The translations under genes were made by a program, and so were the position numbers. A stretch of 5,522 nucleotides of DNA from Candidatus Methanoprimaticola hominis. Its GTDB lineage: Archaea > Thermoplasmatota > Thermoplasmata > Methanomassiliicoccales > Methanomethylophilaceae. The notes beneath the pieces are model-generated. The model had not been told where the DNA came from. It made no database searches and saw only the letters and a program-made list of their open reading frames with translations. Every line of letters begins with the position of its first letter. Positions within the stretch are counted from its first letter, which is position 1. Shown piece after piece: positions 1-5,522 of the stretch. The stretch covers positions 933 to 6,454 of the forward strand of contig LVVU01000209.1 of the NCBI GenBank assembly GCA_006954465.1. Reading direction: 5' to 3'.

Positions 1-419
1 CGATAGGCGCTGACCGGCCTCCTGGAGTCCTCCGCACCGGTCTGGCACGTCCAATTCCTTATCATCGATACGGCCTGCGTGGAGGCCAGGAGCATCGGAC
101 CCTGGAAGGTCCTGGAATCCATCGTCTCCCCGTCCGGGCCCAGCAATCTCCAGCGGATGCACAGCGTGGACGGCAGGAACTCCGAATCCCTCTTCCCCAG
201 AAGGATCAGCGATGCGACCGTGATCCTGCCCCTCTTCAGAACGCCGGCCCTGGTCAGGAAAGTCTGGTCGTCCCATGCCTGGCACTCCTCGGCCCTGTCC
301 GGAAACCTCTCGCGGAACGATGCCCTGGCGGCACGTACGGCACCGATGTCCAAGGACCTCATATCGGCTCCGTTGACCACGTTGCCGGTCCAATCGTCGT
401 ACACTCCGGGACAGTCCAT
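1..419 (-). CDS. Partial, N-terminally truncated Schlafen/AlbA_2-type ATP-binding protein (probable gene remnant)
   Basis: The minus strand is open from ATG at 419 to the left edge, giving 139 residues with G/C-rich third codon positions like the other genes here. The protein matches, from memory of the family, the segment just after the AlbA_2 domain in COG2865-type proteins (predicted transcriptional regulators or ATP-binding proteins). Visible landmarks are the DDWTG stretch (8-12), RSLDIGAVRAARASFRERFP (21-40), WDDQTFL (49-55), GVLKRGRITVASLILLGK (59-76), a FLPS...IRW block (81-90) and an FQGP block (105-108). The usual N-terminal AlbA_2 domain of about 130-150 residues is absent. The in-frame extension to an ATG at 461 adds only 14 A+T-rich-coded residues, and an in-frame stop follows upstream. 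The expected C-terminal ATPase-like domain would lie beyond the window. It may be a pseudogene or a short stand-alone version. Family assignment is fairly sure, function is not. Confidence 0.7.
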   Translation of the reverse strand, partial: MDCPGVYDDWTGNVVNGADMRSLDIGAVRAARASFRERFPDRAEECQAWDDQTFLTRAGVLKRGRITVASLILLGKRDSEFLPSTLCIRWRLLGPDGETMDSRTFQGPMLLASTQAVSMIRNWTCQTGAEDSRRPVSAY

Positions 420-437
420 GGGACAGAATGGAATCGA

Positions 438-445
438 TAATATAA
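438..445 (-). promoter_or_regulatory. TATA-like sequence upstream of the truncated AlbA_2-family gene
   Basis: Read on the minus strand this is TTATATTA. Its centre lies about 22 nt before the ATG at 419, slightly closer than the usual archaeal TATA-to-start distance of about 26 nt. If used, it would give a leaderless or nearly leaderless transcript of the truncated frame. It lies in a locally A+T-rich stretch, so a chance match is quite possible. Confidence 0.3.
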
Positions 446-509
446 TCTCATTTCCTCTCATTTTTCTGGACCCAGTGGAGCCTCAGAAGCCCCCTTCTAC
501 CATGAACGG

Positions 510-516
510 TTAAATA
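510..516 (+). promoter_or_regulatory. TATA-box-like element for the hdrD-like gene
   Basis: TTAAATA stands out in a G+C-rich background, about 66 nt before the ATG at 579. Archaeal transcription normally starts about 25 nt downstream of the box centre, which predicts a start near 538-540 and a 5' leader of about 40 nt containing the Shine-Dalgarno site. The reverse complement is also TATA-like, so it could in principle serve the minus-strand frame too. No clear BRE is visible. This is inferred from sequence alone. Confidence 0.45.
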
Positions 517-566
517 GGAACGGATTTTCGAGAATAGCAGAAAGGGCGGTGTCGGAACCGCCTCAC

Positions 567-572
567 GGAGAT
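567..572 (+). promoter_or_regulatory. Ribosome binding site of the hdrD-like gene
   Basis: GGAGAT ends 6 nt before the ATG at 579 (the GGAG core ends 8 nt before it) and pairs well with the archaeal 16S rRNA 3' end. It favours ATG 579 over the in-frame GTG at 549, which has no good site in front of it and would add ten residues of unlikely sequence. Confidence 0.75.
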
Positions 573-578
573 TGTCTC

Positions 579-1789
579 ATGGTAGAGATCAACGTCAAGA
601 AGCCGGAGTTTATCAAACTCCCCCGTGTCCAGAAAGTTCTCACAGCCTGCCTGCAGTGCGGATACTGCGTCGATGTCTGCGAGGCCCACAACCAGACTCC
701 TTGGGAGTCCGTCACCCCCAGGGGGAAGATCTACTACATCAACCAGCTGGACAAGGTCGGCACCGGAGCCCTCGACGGCCTTCTCGGCAGAGAGGTCACC
801 CTCAGCCCCGAGTTCGTCGATGCCATGTACAAGTGCACCGGATGCGGGAACTGCTCGTCTGCCACGCCAAGATCCACCTGGTCGACTTCTGGGAGGACAT
901 GAGGGCCTGGATCGTCCAGAACGGCAAGGGACCCCTCTCCGCCCACAAGAACATGGGCAAGAGCATCAACAAGTTCCACAACCCCTACGGAGAGGACCCC
1001 GCCAAGAGGGATGCCTGGTGGCCCGCCGATGTCGAGCGCGCCAAGGTCCCCGATGTGATCTTCTTCGCCGGGTGCACCGGATCCTACAGAATGCAGCACA
1101 TCGCCCAGGCCGGAGTCAGGGTCCTCGACAGGGCCGGAGTCAAGATGAACTGCCTCGGTGACAAAGAGTGGTGCTGCTCGTCCCCTCTCATCAGGACCGG
1201 GAACCTCAACGAGTCCCTCGGTTGCTCCGAGACCGTCGTCGAGAAGGCGGACGGAATGGGTGCGAAGGACATGGTCATGACCTGCTCTGGATGCTACAAG
1301 ACCGTCAGCTCGGACTTCGGCAGATTCTACGCCAAGGTCGGACAGAACGTCTACCACTTCTCCCAGTACGTCGAACAGCTGATCAACGACAGGAAGCTCC
1401 CGCTGAACCACGAGTTCAACCACAAGGTCACCTACCACGACCCCTGTCACCTCGGAAGGCACATGGGCGTCTTCGACGCTCCCAGGAACGTCATCAAGAA
1501 GATCAAGGGCGTCGAGTTCGTCGAGATGGAGAGGTCCAGGGAGAACTCCAGGTGCTGCGGTGCGGGAGGAGGCTACAAGAGCCAGTTCAACGACTTCGCC
1601 ACCGCCATCGCAGTGGAGAGGATCCACGACGCCGAGGCCACCGGAGCCGAGGTCCTGATCACCTGCTGCCCGTTCTGCGTGCTCAACCTGACGCAGGGCG
1701 CGTGCGGATCCAACATCAAGGTCATGGACCTGTCCCAGGTCCTCCTCGAGGTCACCGCACCCAAGGAAGAGGCCCCCAAGGCCGAGTGA
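579..1789 (+). CDS. hdrD: HdrD-like CoB-CoM heterodisulfide reductase iron-sulfur subunit, interrupted by a frameshift
   Basis: Probable catalytic subunit that reduces the CoM-S-S-CoB heterodisulfide in methanogens. The N-terminal part, read from ATG 579, has a complete 4Fe-4S motif (C24, C27, C30, C34) and the first three cysteines of a second (C86, C89, C92). The match then jumps to the -1 frame at about 855-860, where CHAKIHLVDFWEDMR continues to the stop at 1787-1789. The C-terminal half has two CCG-type cysteine motifs that bind the special catalytic cluster: CX32CCX35CXXC (starting AGCTGSYRM) and CX35CCX36CXXC (starting HDPCHLGRH, with CCGAGGG and CCPFC). The first has CCS instead of the usual CCG. 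Total length is about 403 residues, as expected for HdrD (about 400-410). HdrD normally works with a membrane partner; none is visible here. The frameshift may be a sequencing error or real inactivation. A GlpC/LUD-like Fe-S oxidoreductase is the main alternative; family membership is sure, the exact substrate less so. Confidence 0.8.
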
Positions 1790-1799
1790 GAACAATCAA

Positions 1800-1818
1800 G
1801 CCGGGGTCCGTCCCCGGC
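1800..1818 (+). terminator. GC-rich hairpin after the hdrD-like gene, possible terminator
   Basis: GCCGGGG (1800-1806) and CCCCGGC (1812-1818) form a perfect 7-bp stem with a 5-nt loop, 11 nt after the hdrD stop. A pyrimidine-rich run (CCCTTCTCCTTATTTC, 1820-1835) follows directly and ends at the lhr start codon. It resembles an intrinsic terminator, but the tract is not pure T, and lhr has no obvious promoter of its own. It could instead be an attenuator or an RNA-processing hairpin within a shared transcript. Confidence 0.4.
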
Positions 1819-1835
1819 ACCCTTCTCCTTATTTC

Positions 1836-4565
1836 ATGCCGTTCCCCAAGCTGTGCCCCGAACTCATAGAGGCGCTGGCGAAAAGGGGGATAACGGAACC
1901 TACACCGCCCCAGGCGGATGTCATACCGAGGATTCTCGAAGGAGGCAACATACTCCTCGTCGCTCCGACGGGCATAGGGAAGACCGAGGCGGCCATGCTG
2001 CCGATCCTCGACACCATCCATGCCACCAAGGGCAAACGGACTGGATTCCGGTGCATCTACGTCACCCCGCTGAGGGCCCTCAACCGCGACATGCTCCGCA
2101 GGATGGAGGACTACGGCAAGGCCCTGGGGATATCCGTCGGAGTCAGGCACGGAGACACCTCGCAGGCGGAGAGGAACGCGCAATCGCAGAATCCGCCGGA
2201 GATCCTTATCACGACACCCGAGACCCTGCAGGTGCTGTTCACGGGGAAGCGCCTCATCCAGCACCTCAAGGCCGTCGAATGGGTCGTCATCGATGAGATC
2301 CATGAATTATCGAACACGGAGCGCGGAGCCCAGCTCAGCGTCGCCCTCGAGAGGCTGGCGCTCGTCGCCGGGGAGTTCCAGAGGATCGGACTGTCGGCAA
2401 CCGTCGGGAACACCGAGAGCGTCGCCGGATTCCTCGTCGGCCCGAAGAGGAAGGTCGAGGTGAGGAAGCACGACACCTTCCGCGAGTACGACGTCAAGGT
2501 CGAGAGCCCTCAGATCGTCGACAAGCTGCAGGGCGACCCCGATATCATCGGAGTCATGATCCGTGCGAAGGAGATCATCGACTCCGGCAGATCGACGCTG
2601 TTCTTCGTGAACACCCGCGAAACGGCGGAATGGCTGGCCGCACGCTACCACCTCCTGGACGAGGACTTCCCGATCGAGGTGCATCACGGCTCCCTGTCCA
2701 AGGAGACGAGGATGGAGATGGAGGACCGCTTCAAATCGGGGGAGCTGAAGGCGCTCATCTGCACATCGTCCCTGGAGCTGGGGATCGATGTCGGATCCAC
2801 CGACATGGTCATCCAATACAACTCCGCGAGACAGGTCTCCCGTATGATCCAAAGGGCCGGCAGGGCCGGGCACCGCGTCGGCGAGAAGATCCGCGCCAGG
2901 GTCCTTGCCACAGCCCCCGACGAGATCGCGGAGGCCATGGTCATCGCCCGCAGATGCGAATCCAAGGAATTGGAATCCAAGGAGGGGCGTCCCTGTCCCC
3001 TCTCCGTCGTGGCGAACCAGCTCATCGCCATGACCATGTCCGGCAAGATGGACCAGGACACGGCGTTCAAGGTGTTCTCCCAGGCATGGCCGTTCAGGGA
3101 CCTGCCCCGCTCCGATATGGAGGACGTCCTGGCGCAGCTGCAGTCCATCAAGATGGTCTTCGTGGACGACGACGGCCAGTTCAAGAGGAGCCGCAAGGGG
3201 ATGGACTACTTCTACGGCAACATATCGATGATCCCCGACGAGAGGACCTACCTCATCAGGGATATCGGCACCCGCGCCATCATCGGAACGCTGGACGAGA
3301 GCTTCGTGGCCTCCTTCGCGGAGGAATACGCCATGTTCATCGCCAAGGGTCGCACCTGGCGCATCGTGGAGATGCGCGAAGACGAGATCCTCGTCGAGGA
3401 GGCCCGCGACGTCGGATCCGTGCCTAACTGGGTCGGATCCGATATACCGGTGCCGTACGAGGTCGCCATGGAGGTCGGCCGCATGAGACGCCTCAGGAAC
3501 TTCGGGGACTATCGCGGGGACGAGGGCTGCATAGCCATAGTGAAGAAGTATCTGGACGAACAGGAGGAGAGGTTCCCGATGCCCACGGACGAGACCGTGA
3601 CCGTGGAGGTGGGGGACAGGCTCGCCATCGTCAACGGATGCTTCGGCAGCAGGGTCAACGAGACCCTGGGCAAGATCTACGCCGCACTGCTCACGGCCCG
3701 CTTCGGAGAGAGCGTCGGGATGACCGCTGATCCGTACAGGATCATCCTCGAGCTTCCGAGGAACATGAAGCGCGAGGACATCCTGCAGACCATCCTCTCG
3801 GTCAAACCGGGAACGATCGAGGCGCTGTCGAGGATGACCATCCTGAACTCGTCGTTCCTCAGATGGAGGTTCGTCTTCGTAGCCAAGAAGTTCGGCATCA
3901 TCGAGAAGACCGCCGACCACCGCTTCATGAACTTCAGCAGACTGTTCGACCTGCACAAGGACACCCCCGCATACAAGGAGGCCGTCAACAAGGTCCTGTG
4001 GGAGGACCTGGACATCCCCGATTCCGAGATGGTGGTCTCGAAGATCGCGTCGGGGGAGATCGAGGTCGTCTCCGGAACGATATCGTCGATCGGACTCGAG
4101 GGGATAACACGCTCGAAGGAGCTCATGCAGCCCGTCCGCGCCGACCACTCGATCCTCATGGCCCTGAAGAAGAGACTAGAGGATGAGGTCCTGTTCGCAT
4201 CGTGCCTCAACTGTGGATCCCAATGGAGATTCCGTGTCGGAGACGCTCCGAAGAGGTTCATCTGCCCCCACTGCGGAGGGAACATGGTCGCCGTCCTCAA
4301 GAGCTACGAGAGGCAGAACATCGGGCTCGTGAAGCTCGACGAGATGTCGAGTCAGGAGAAGAAGGACCGCCTCCGCCTGTCGAGGAACGCGAATCTCGTC
4401 AACGAGCACGGGAAGAGGGCGGTGATCTGCCTCGCGGGGAGAGGGGTCGGGCCGGATACGGCTTCACGCATCCTCAGGAGCATGTACACCGACGAGGACG
4501 AGTTCTACAGGGACATCATGAACGCCGAGATCCTGTTCGCCAAGAACAAGCGGTTCTGGGATTGA
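1836..4565 (+). CDS. lhr: Lhr-family ATP-dependent helicase (superfamily 2) with C-terminal zinc site
   Basis: Complete 909-residue protein. Helicases of this family use ATP to translocate along and unwind DNA or RNA-DNA duplexes and are linked to repair and RNA metabolism. Helicase motifs in order: Q-like TPPQ (23-26), Walker A APTGIGKT (43-50), motif Ia TPLRAL (77-82), Ib TTPET (126-130), DEIH box (153-156), SAT (187-189), motif IV around FFVNTRETAE (256-265), motif V LELGIDVG (313-320) and motif VI QRAGRAGH (339-346). Beyond the two RecA domains are the Lhr-core hallmarks: a GRTWRIV segment (W508) and an NGCFGSRVNETLG block (about 600-612) typical of the DEAD/DEAH-associated region. C790-X2-C793-X16-C810-X2-C813 looks like a zinc ribbon. 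The ATG at 1836 has no Shine-Dalgarno in front, only a pyrimidine-rich tract, yet helicase homology starts at once, so the start is credible. It lies 46 bp after hdrD, same strand. Lhr subfamily not assigned. Confidence 0.95.
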   Translation: MPFPKLCPELIEALAKRGITEPTPPQADVIPRILEGGNILLVAPTGIGKTEAAMLPILDTIHATKGKRTGFRCIYVTPLRALNRDMLRRMEDYGKALGISVGVRHGDTSQAERNAQSQNPPEILITTPETLQVLFTGKRLIQHLKAVEWVVIDEIHELSNTERGAQLSVALERLALVAGEFQRIGLSATVGNTESVAGFLVGPKRKVEVRKHDTFREYDVKVESPQIVDKLQGDPDIIGVMIRAKEIIDSGRSTLFFVNTRETAEWLAARYHLLDEDFPIEVHHGSLSKETRMEMEDRFKSGELKALICTSSLELGIDVGSTDMVIQYNSARQVSRMIQRAGRAGHRVGEKIRARVLATAPDEIAEAMVIARRCESKELESKEGRPCPLSVVANQLIAMTMSGKMDQDTAFKVFSQAWPFRDLPRSDMEDVLAQLQSIKMVFVDDDGQFKRSRKGMDYFYGNISMIPDERTYLIRDIGTRAIIGTLDESFVASFAEEYAMFIAKGRTWRIVEMREDEILVEEARDVGSVPNWVGSDIPVPYEVAMEVGRMRRLRNFGDYRGDEGCIAIVKKYLDEQEERFPMPTDETVTVEVGDRLAIVNGCFGSRVNETLGKIYAALLTARFGESVGMTADPYRIILELPRNMKREDILQTILSVKPGTIEALSRMTILNSSFLRWRFVFVAKKFGIIEKTADHRFMNFSRLFDLHKDTPAYKEAVNKVLWEDLDIPDSEMVVSKIASGEIEVVSGTISSIGLEGITRSKELMQPVRADHSILMALKKRLEDEVLFASCLNCGSQWRFRVGDAPKRFICPHCGGNMVAVLKSYERQNIGLVKLDEMSSQEKKDRLRLSRNANLVNEHGKRAVICLAGRGVGPDTASRILRSMYTDEDEFYRDIMNAEILFAKNKRFWD

Positions 4566-4574
4566 GACCGGCCC

Positions 4575-5261
4575 TCAGAAGTTGCATCCCTTGGCTGTGA
4601 ACTCGGGCTCTTTGGCCTCGACCTCGGGCTTCTTCATCCTGATGTTGGATTTGGCATAGAATCCCTGGCAGATCACATACACCTCGGAGGAGGTGTCCCT
4701 GGACGCATCCGGGGAATGGACCTTCACGGACTGGAAGCGTTCCTTCACCTCGGTCATCAGGGAATCGAACATGTCTCCCATGAAGACCTTCATGACCAGC
4801 TTGCCCTCCTTCTTCAGGATGCGGTCGCACACGTCGACCGCGTACATGCACAGGTTGATGGAACGGGCGTGATCCATGGAATAATGGCCTGCGATGTTCG
4901 GGGCCATGTCGGAGAGGACGACATCCGCCTTCCCGCCGAACCTGTCCATGAGCTCGATCATGGTGGAGTCCTCGGTGATGTCCCCGACAAAGGTCTCCAC
5001 GCCCTCGATGGGTTTGATGTAACGGAGATCGACTCCGATGACCTTTCCGTTCGGCCAGGTGCGCTCCTGCGCCACCTGGAGCCATCCGCCGGGGCATGCG
5101 CCCAGGTCGACGACCGCGTCGCCGGGCTTGAAGATGTGGAACCGATTGTCGATCTGGATGAGCTTGAAGGATGCCCTGGAGCGATAGTTCAGCCTCTTGG
5201 CGAGCTTGTAGTAATGCTCGTTCCTCCTCTCGGCTACCCAGCGGTCATGCAGATCGGCCAT
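4575..5261 (-). CDS. rlmE: RlmE/FtsJ-family 23S rRNA 2'-O-ribose methyltransferase
   Basis: Complete 228-residue protein. Family members transfer a methyl group from S-adenosylmethionine to the 2'-OH of a uridine in the 23S rRNA A-loop (U2552 in E. coli numbering), aiding large-subunit maturation. The SAM-binding motif VDLGACPGGW is at 51-60, and the catalytic K-D-K-E tetrad is visible as K33 (in RSRASFKL), D118 (in LSDMAPN), K158 (in MKVF) and E193 (in SSEVYVI). The N-terminal DRWVAERRNEHYYKLAKRLNYRSRASFKL run is characteristic. The fold normally ends near residue 201; a lysine- and glutamate-rich tail of about 27 residues follows and does not look like a TRAM domain. The gene converges on lhr with 9 bp between the stop codons. 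The ATG at 5261 has no Shine-Dalgarno site, but a TATA-like box lies about 27 nt upstream, consistent with leaderless translation. Assignment is very sure; the exact target nucleotide rests on family knowledge. Confidence 0.96.
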   Translation of the reverse strand: MADLHDRWVAERRNEHYYKLAKRLNYRSRASFKLIQIDNRFHIFKPGDAVVDLGACPGGWLQVAQERTWPNGKVIGVDLRYIKPIEGVETFVGDITEDSTMIELMDRFGGKADVVLSDMAPNIAGHYSMDHARSINLCMYAVDVCDRILKKEGKLVMKVFMGDMFDSLMTEVKERFQSVKVHSPDASRDTSSEVYVICQGFYAKSNIRMKKPEVEAKEPEFTAKGCNF

Positions 5262-5284
5262 GCGTCGCGATTAGATGTGCCCCG

Positions 5285-5291
5285 TATTAAT
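5285..5291 (-). promoter_or_regulatory. TATA-like box for rlmE
   Basis: On the minus strand this reads ATTAATA, preceded by AAGG, a weak purine-rich BRE candidate. Its centre is about 27 nt before the rlmE ATG at 5261, so transcription would begin at or next to the start codon. That agrees with the lack of any Shine-Dalgarno sequence there. It is an inference from spacing; no transcript data are available. Confidence 0.5.
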
Positions 5292-5401
5292 CCTTGCTTC
5301 GCTGGACCGGTGAAACGTGCCTCTCGGACATATAGGGTTGAAAGGCGACTTGCAAGAGGATTGGTAAGAACCCCGAATGGACGGTTGATCCGGCGACTTA
5401 C

Positions 5402-5439
5402 AGGAGGTACAAATCGTGTTCGATCGACAAGCTAGGTGA
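5402..5439 (+). promoter_or_regulatory. Strong Shine-Dalgarno-like site followed by a 7-codon open frame
   Basis: AGGAGGT (5402-5408) is an almost ideal ribosome binding site, 7 nt before a GTG at 5416. That frame reads only VFDRQAR before TGA at 5437-5439. One base later, at 5441, an ATG opens a frame that continues to the window edge. The layout would suit a tiny leader cistron coupled to a downstream gene, but each element is short and may be chance. Confidence 0.3.
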
Positions 5440-5440
5440 C

Positions 5441-5522
5441 ATGCGAGTTGGTGGATTCCGAGTAATAGCTATTACAAACATTACAGACAGCTGTTATTAT
5501 ACGCACAACCCGTCCCTGTCAT
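5441..5522 (+). CDS. Possible 5' end of an unrecognised gene running off the right edge
   Basis: The frame ATG 5441 onward begins MRVGGFRVIAITNITDSCYY and stays open for 27 codons to the window end. AGGTGA lies only 1 nt before the ATG, too close for a standard ribosome binding site. The codons are A+T-rich, unlike the other genes, and the frame runs straight through the palindrome cluster at 5462-5501, which looks more like regulatory DNA. I do not recognise the peptide. It is listed so that the edge can be checked; chance is the likelier explanation. Confidence 0.15.
   Translation, partial: MRVGGFRVIAITNITDSCYYTHNPSLS
5462..5475. repeat. 14-bp perfect palindrome, possible operator
   Basis: GTAATAGCTATTAC is a perfect 14-bp inverted repeat with no spacer, in an A+T-rich patch of an otherwise G+C-rich window. 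Such a site could bind a dimeric transcription regulator. The regulated gene would lie beyond the right edge, or be rlmE, whose start is about 200 bp away. Confidence 0.5.
5471..5488 (+). repeat. Tandem 9-bp direct repeat overlapping the palindrome
   Basis: ATTACAAAC (5471-5479) is followed immediately by ATTACAGAC (5480-5488), one mismatch in nine. The first copy shares its first five bases with the right arm of the 14-bp palindrome. Paired sites of this kind can be regulator binding sites; no regulator can be named. Confidence 0.4.
5487..5501 (+). promoter_or_regulatory. Short palindrome joined to a TATA-like sequence, possible promoter of a gene to the right
   Basis: ACAGCTGT (5487-5494) is an 8-bp perfect palindrome whose last T begins TTATTATA (5494-5501), a plausible archaeal TATA box. 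If it serves a plus-strand gene, transcription would start near or just beyond the window edge, at about 5523. Its closeness to the 14-bp palindrome and direct repeat supports a regulated promoter, but nothing downstream is available to confirm it. Confidence 0.35.

Larger units (their letters stand above)
5262..5461. other. Intergenic stretch without a confident gene
   Basis: Apart from the rlmE promoter I recognise no gene here. No tRNA-like cloverleaf, rRNA, SRP or RNase P RNA, or box C/D pair is visible. A TATA-like CATATA occurs on the plus strand at 5329-5334. The plus frame from 5342 to the right edge has no stop, but its third codon positions are not G/C-biased as in the real genes here, and its only ATG is at 5441. 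Base composition is lower in G+C than in the neighbouring genes. Confidence 0.6.

Noticed and set aside
79..513. 144-codon plus-strand open frame at the left end
   Set aside because: It is antisense to the AlbA_2-family fragment, whose minus-strand translation has recognisable family sequence and coding-like codon use. The plus-strand peptide resembles nothing and is rich in Ser and Pro.
855..862. Programmed -1 ribosomal frameshift in the hdrD-like gene
   Set aside because: There is no slippery heptamer or homopolymer at the junction and no obvious stimulatory structure. A mutation or sequencing error is simpler.
734..1795. 353-codon minus-strand open frame across the hdrD-like gene
   Set aside because: It is the mirror of a G+C-rich gene. 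The peptide is a low-complexity mix of Gly, Val, Leu, Asp and Glu, while the plus strand carries complete cysteine motifs.
3411..3441. Repeated GTCGGATCCG in lhr
   Set aside because: The two copies encode VGS twice within one conserved stretch of protein; it is a by-product of codon use rather than a mobile or regulatory repeat.
2307..4148. 613-codon minus-strand open frame inside lhr
   Set aside because: This is a long antisense shadow created by biased third positions. It is rich in Asp, Leu, Val and His with no domain, and the plus strand is a clear helicase.
5379..5396. CGGTTGATCCGG resembling the start of archaeal 16S rRNA
   Set aside because: Only about ten bases agree with the conserved 16S 5' end; the following bases do not match rRNA at all.
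4716..5435. 239-codon plus-strand open frame across rlmE
   Set aside because: It is antisense to a complete RlmE with all catalytic residues, and has the same shadow-like composition.

Overview
The window looks like a stretch of archaeal chromosome, about 60% G+C. Three things point to Archaea: TATA-like boxes rather than bacterial -35/-10 elements, a heterodisulfide-reductase-type iron-sulfur protein, and an archaeal-style Lhr helicase beside an RlmE/FtsJ methyltransferase. The HdrD-like protein together with high-G+C codon use rich in AGG and GGA fits a methanogen or methanogen relative. A Thermoplasmatota lineage such as Methanomassiliicoccales is my best guess, but this is inference and not proven by the sequence.

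Layout, left to right. (1) Positions 1-419, minus strand: part of a Schlafen/AlbA_2-type ATP-binding protein that runs off the left edge. Its recognisable sequence starts where the middle of such proteins normally lies. The N-terminal AlbA_2 domain is missing and does not fit in the space upstream, so this is probably a 5'-truncated remnant. (2) Positions 420-578: an A+T-richer divergent intergenic region with a TATA-like box and a Shine-Dalgarno sequence for the next gene. (3) Positions 579-1789, plus strand: an HdrD-type heterodisulfide reductase subunit with two N-terminal 4Fe-4S motifs and two complete CCG cysteine motifs. It is interrupted by a frameshift inside the second ferredoxin motif, at about 855-860. 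(4) A perfect 7-bp GC hairpin lies in the 46-bp gap that follows. (5) Positions 1836-4565, plus strand: a complete Lhr-family superfamily 2 helicase of 909 residues with a C-terminal four-cysteine zinc site. (6) Positions 4575-5261, minus strand: a complete RlmE/FtsJ 2'-O-methyltransferase, convergent with lhr and only 9 bp from it, probably made from a leaderless or nearly leaderless mRNA. (7) Positions 5262-5522: no confident gene. This stretch holds the rlmE promoter, a strong Shine-Dalgarno-like site with a tiny open frame, an unassigned open frame running off the right edge, and a dense cluster of palindromes and a direct repeat beside a TATA-like sequence.

The genes do not form one pathway. 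HdrD would reduce the CoM-S-S-CoB heterodisulfide in methanogenic energy metabolism. Lhr and RlmE act in nucleic-acid and ribosomal RNA maintenance. I see no CRISPR array, no tRNA or rRNA gene, no insertion sequence and no convincing new multi-gene system. The points most worth a second look are the hdrD frameshift, the truncated AlbA_2-family gene and the palindrome cluster at the right edge.
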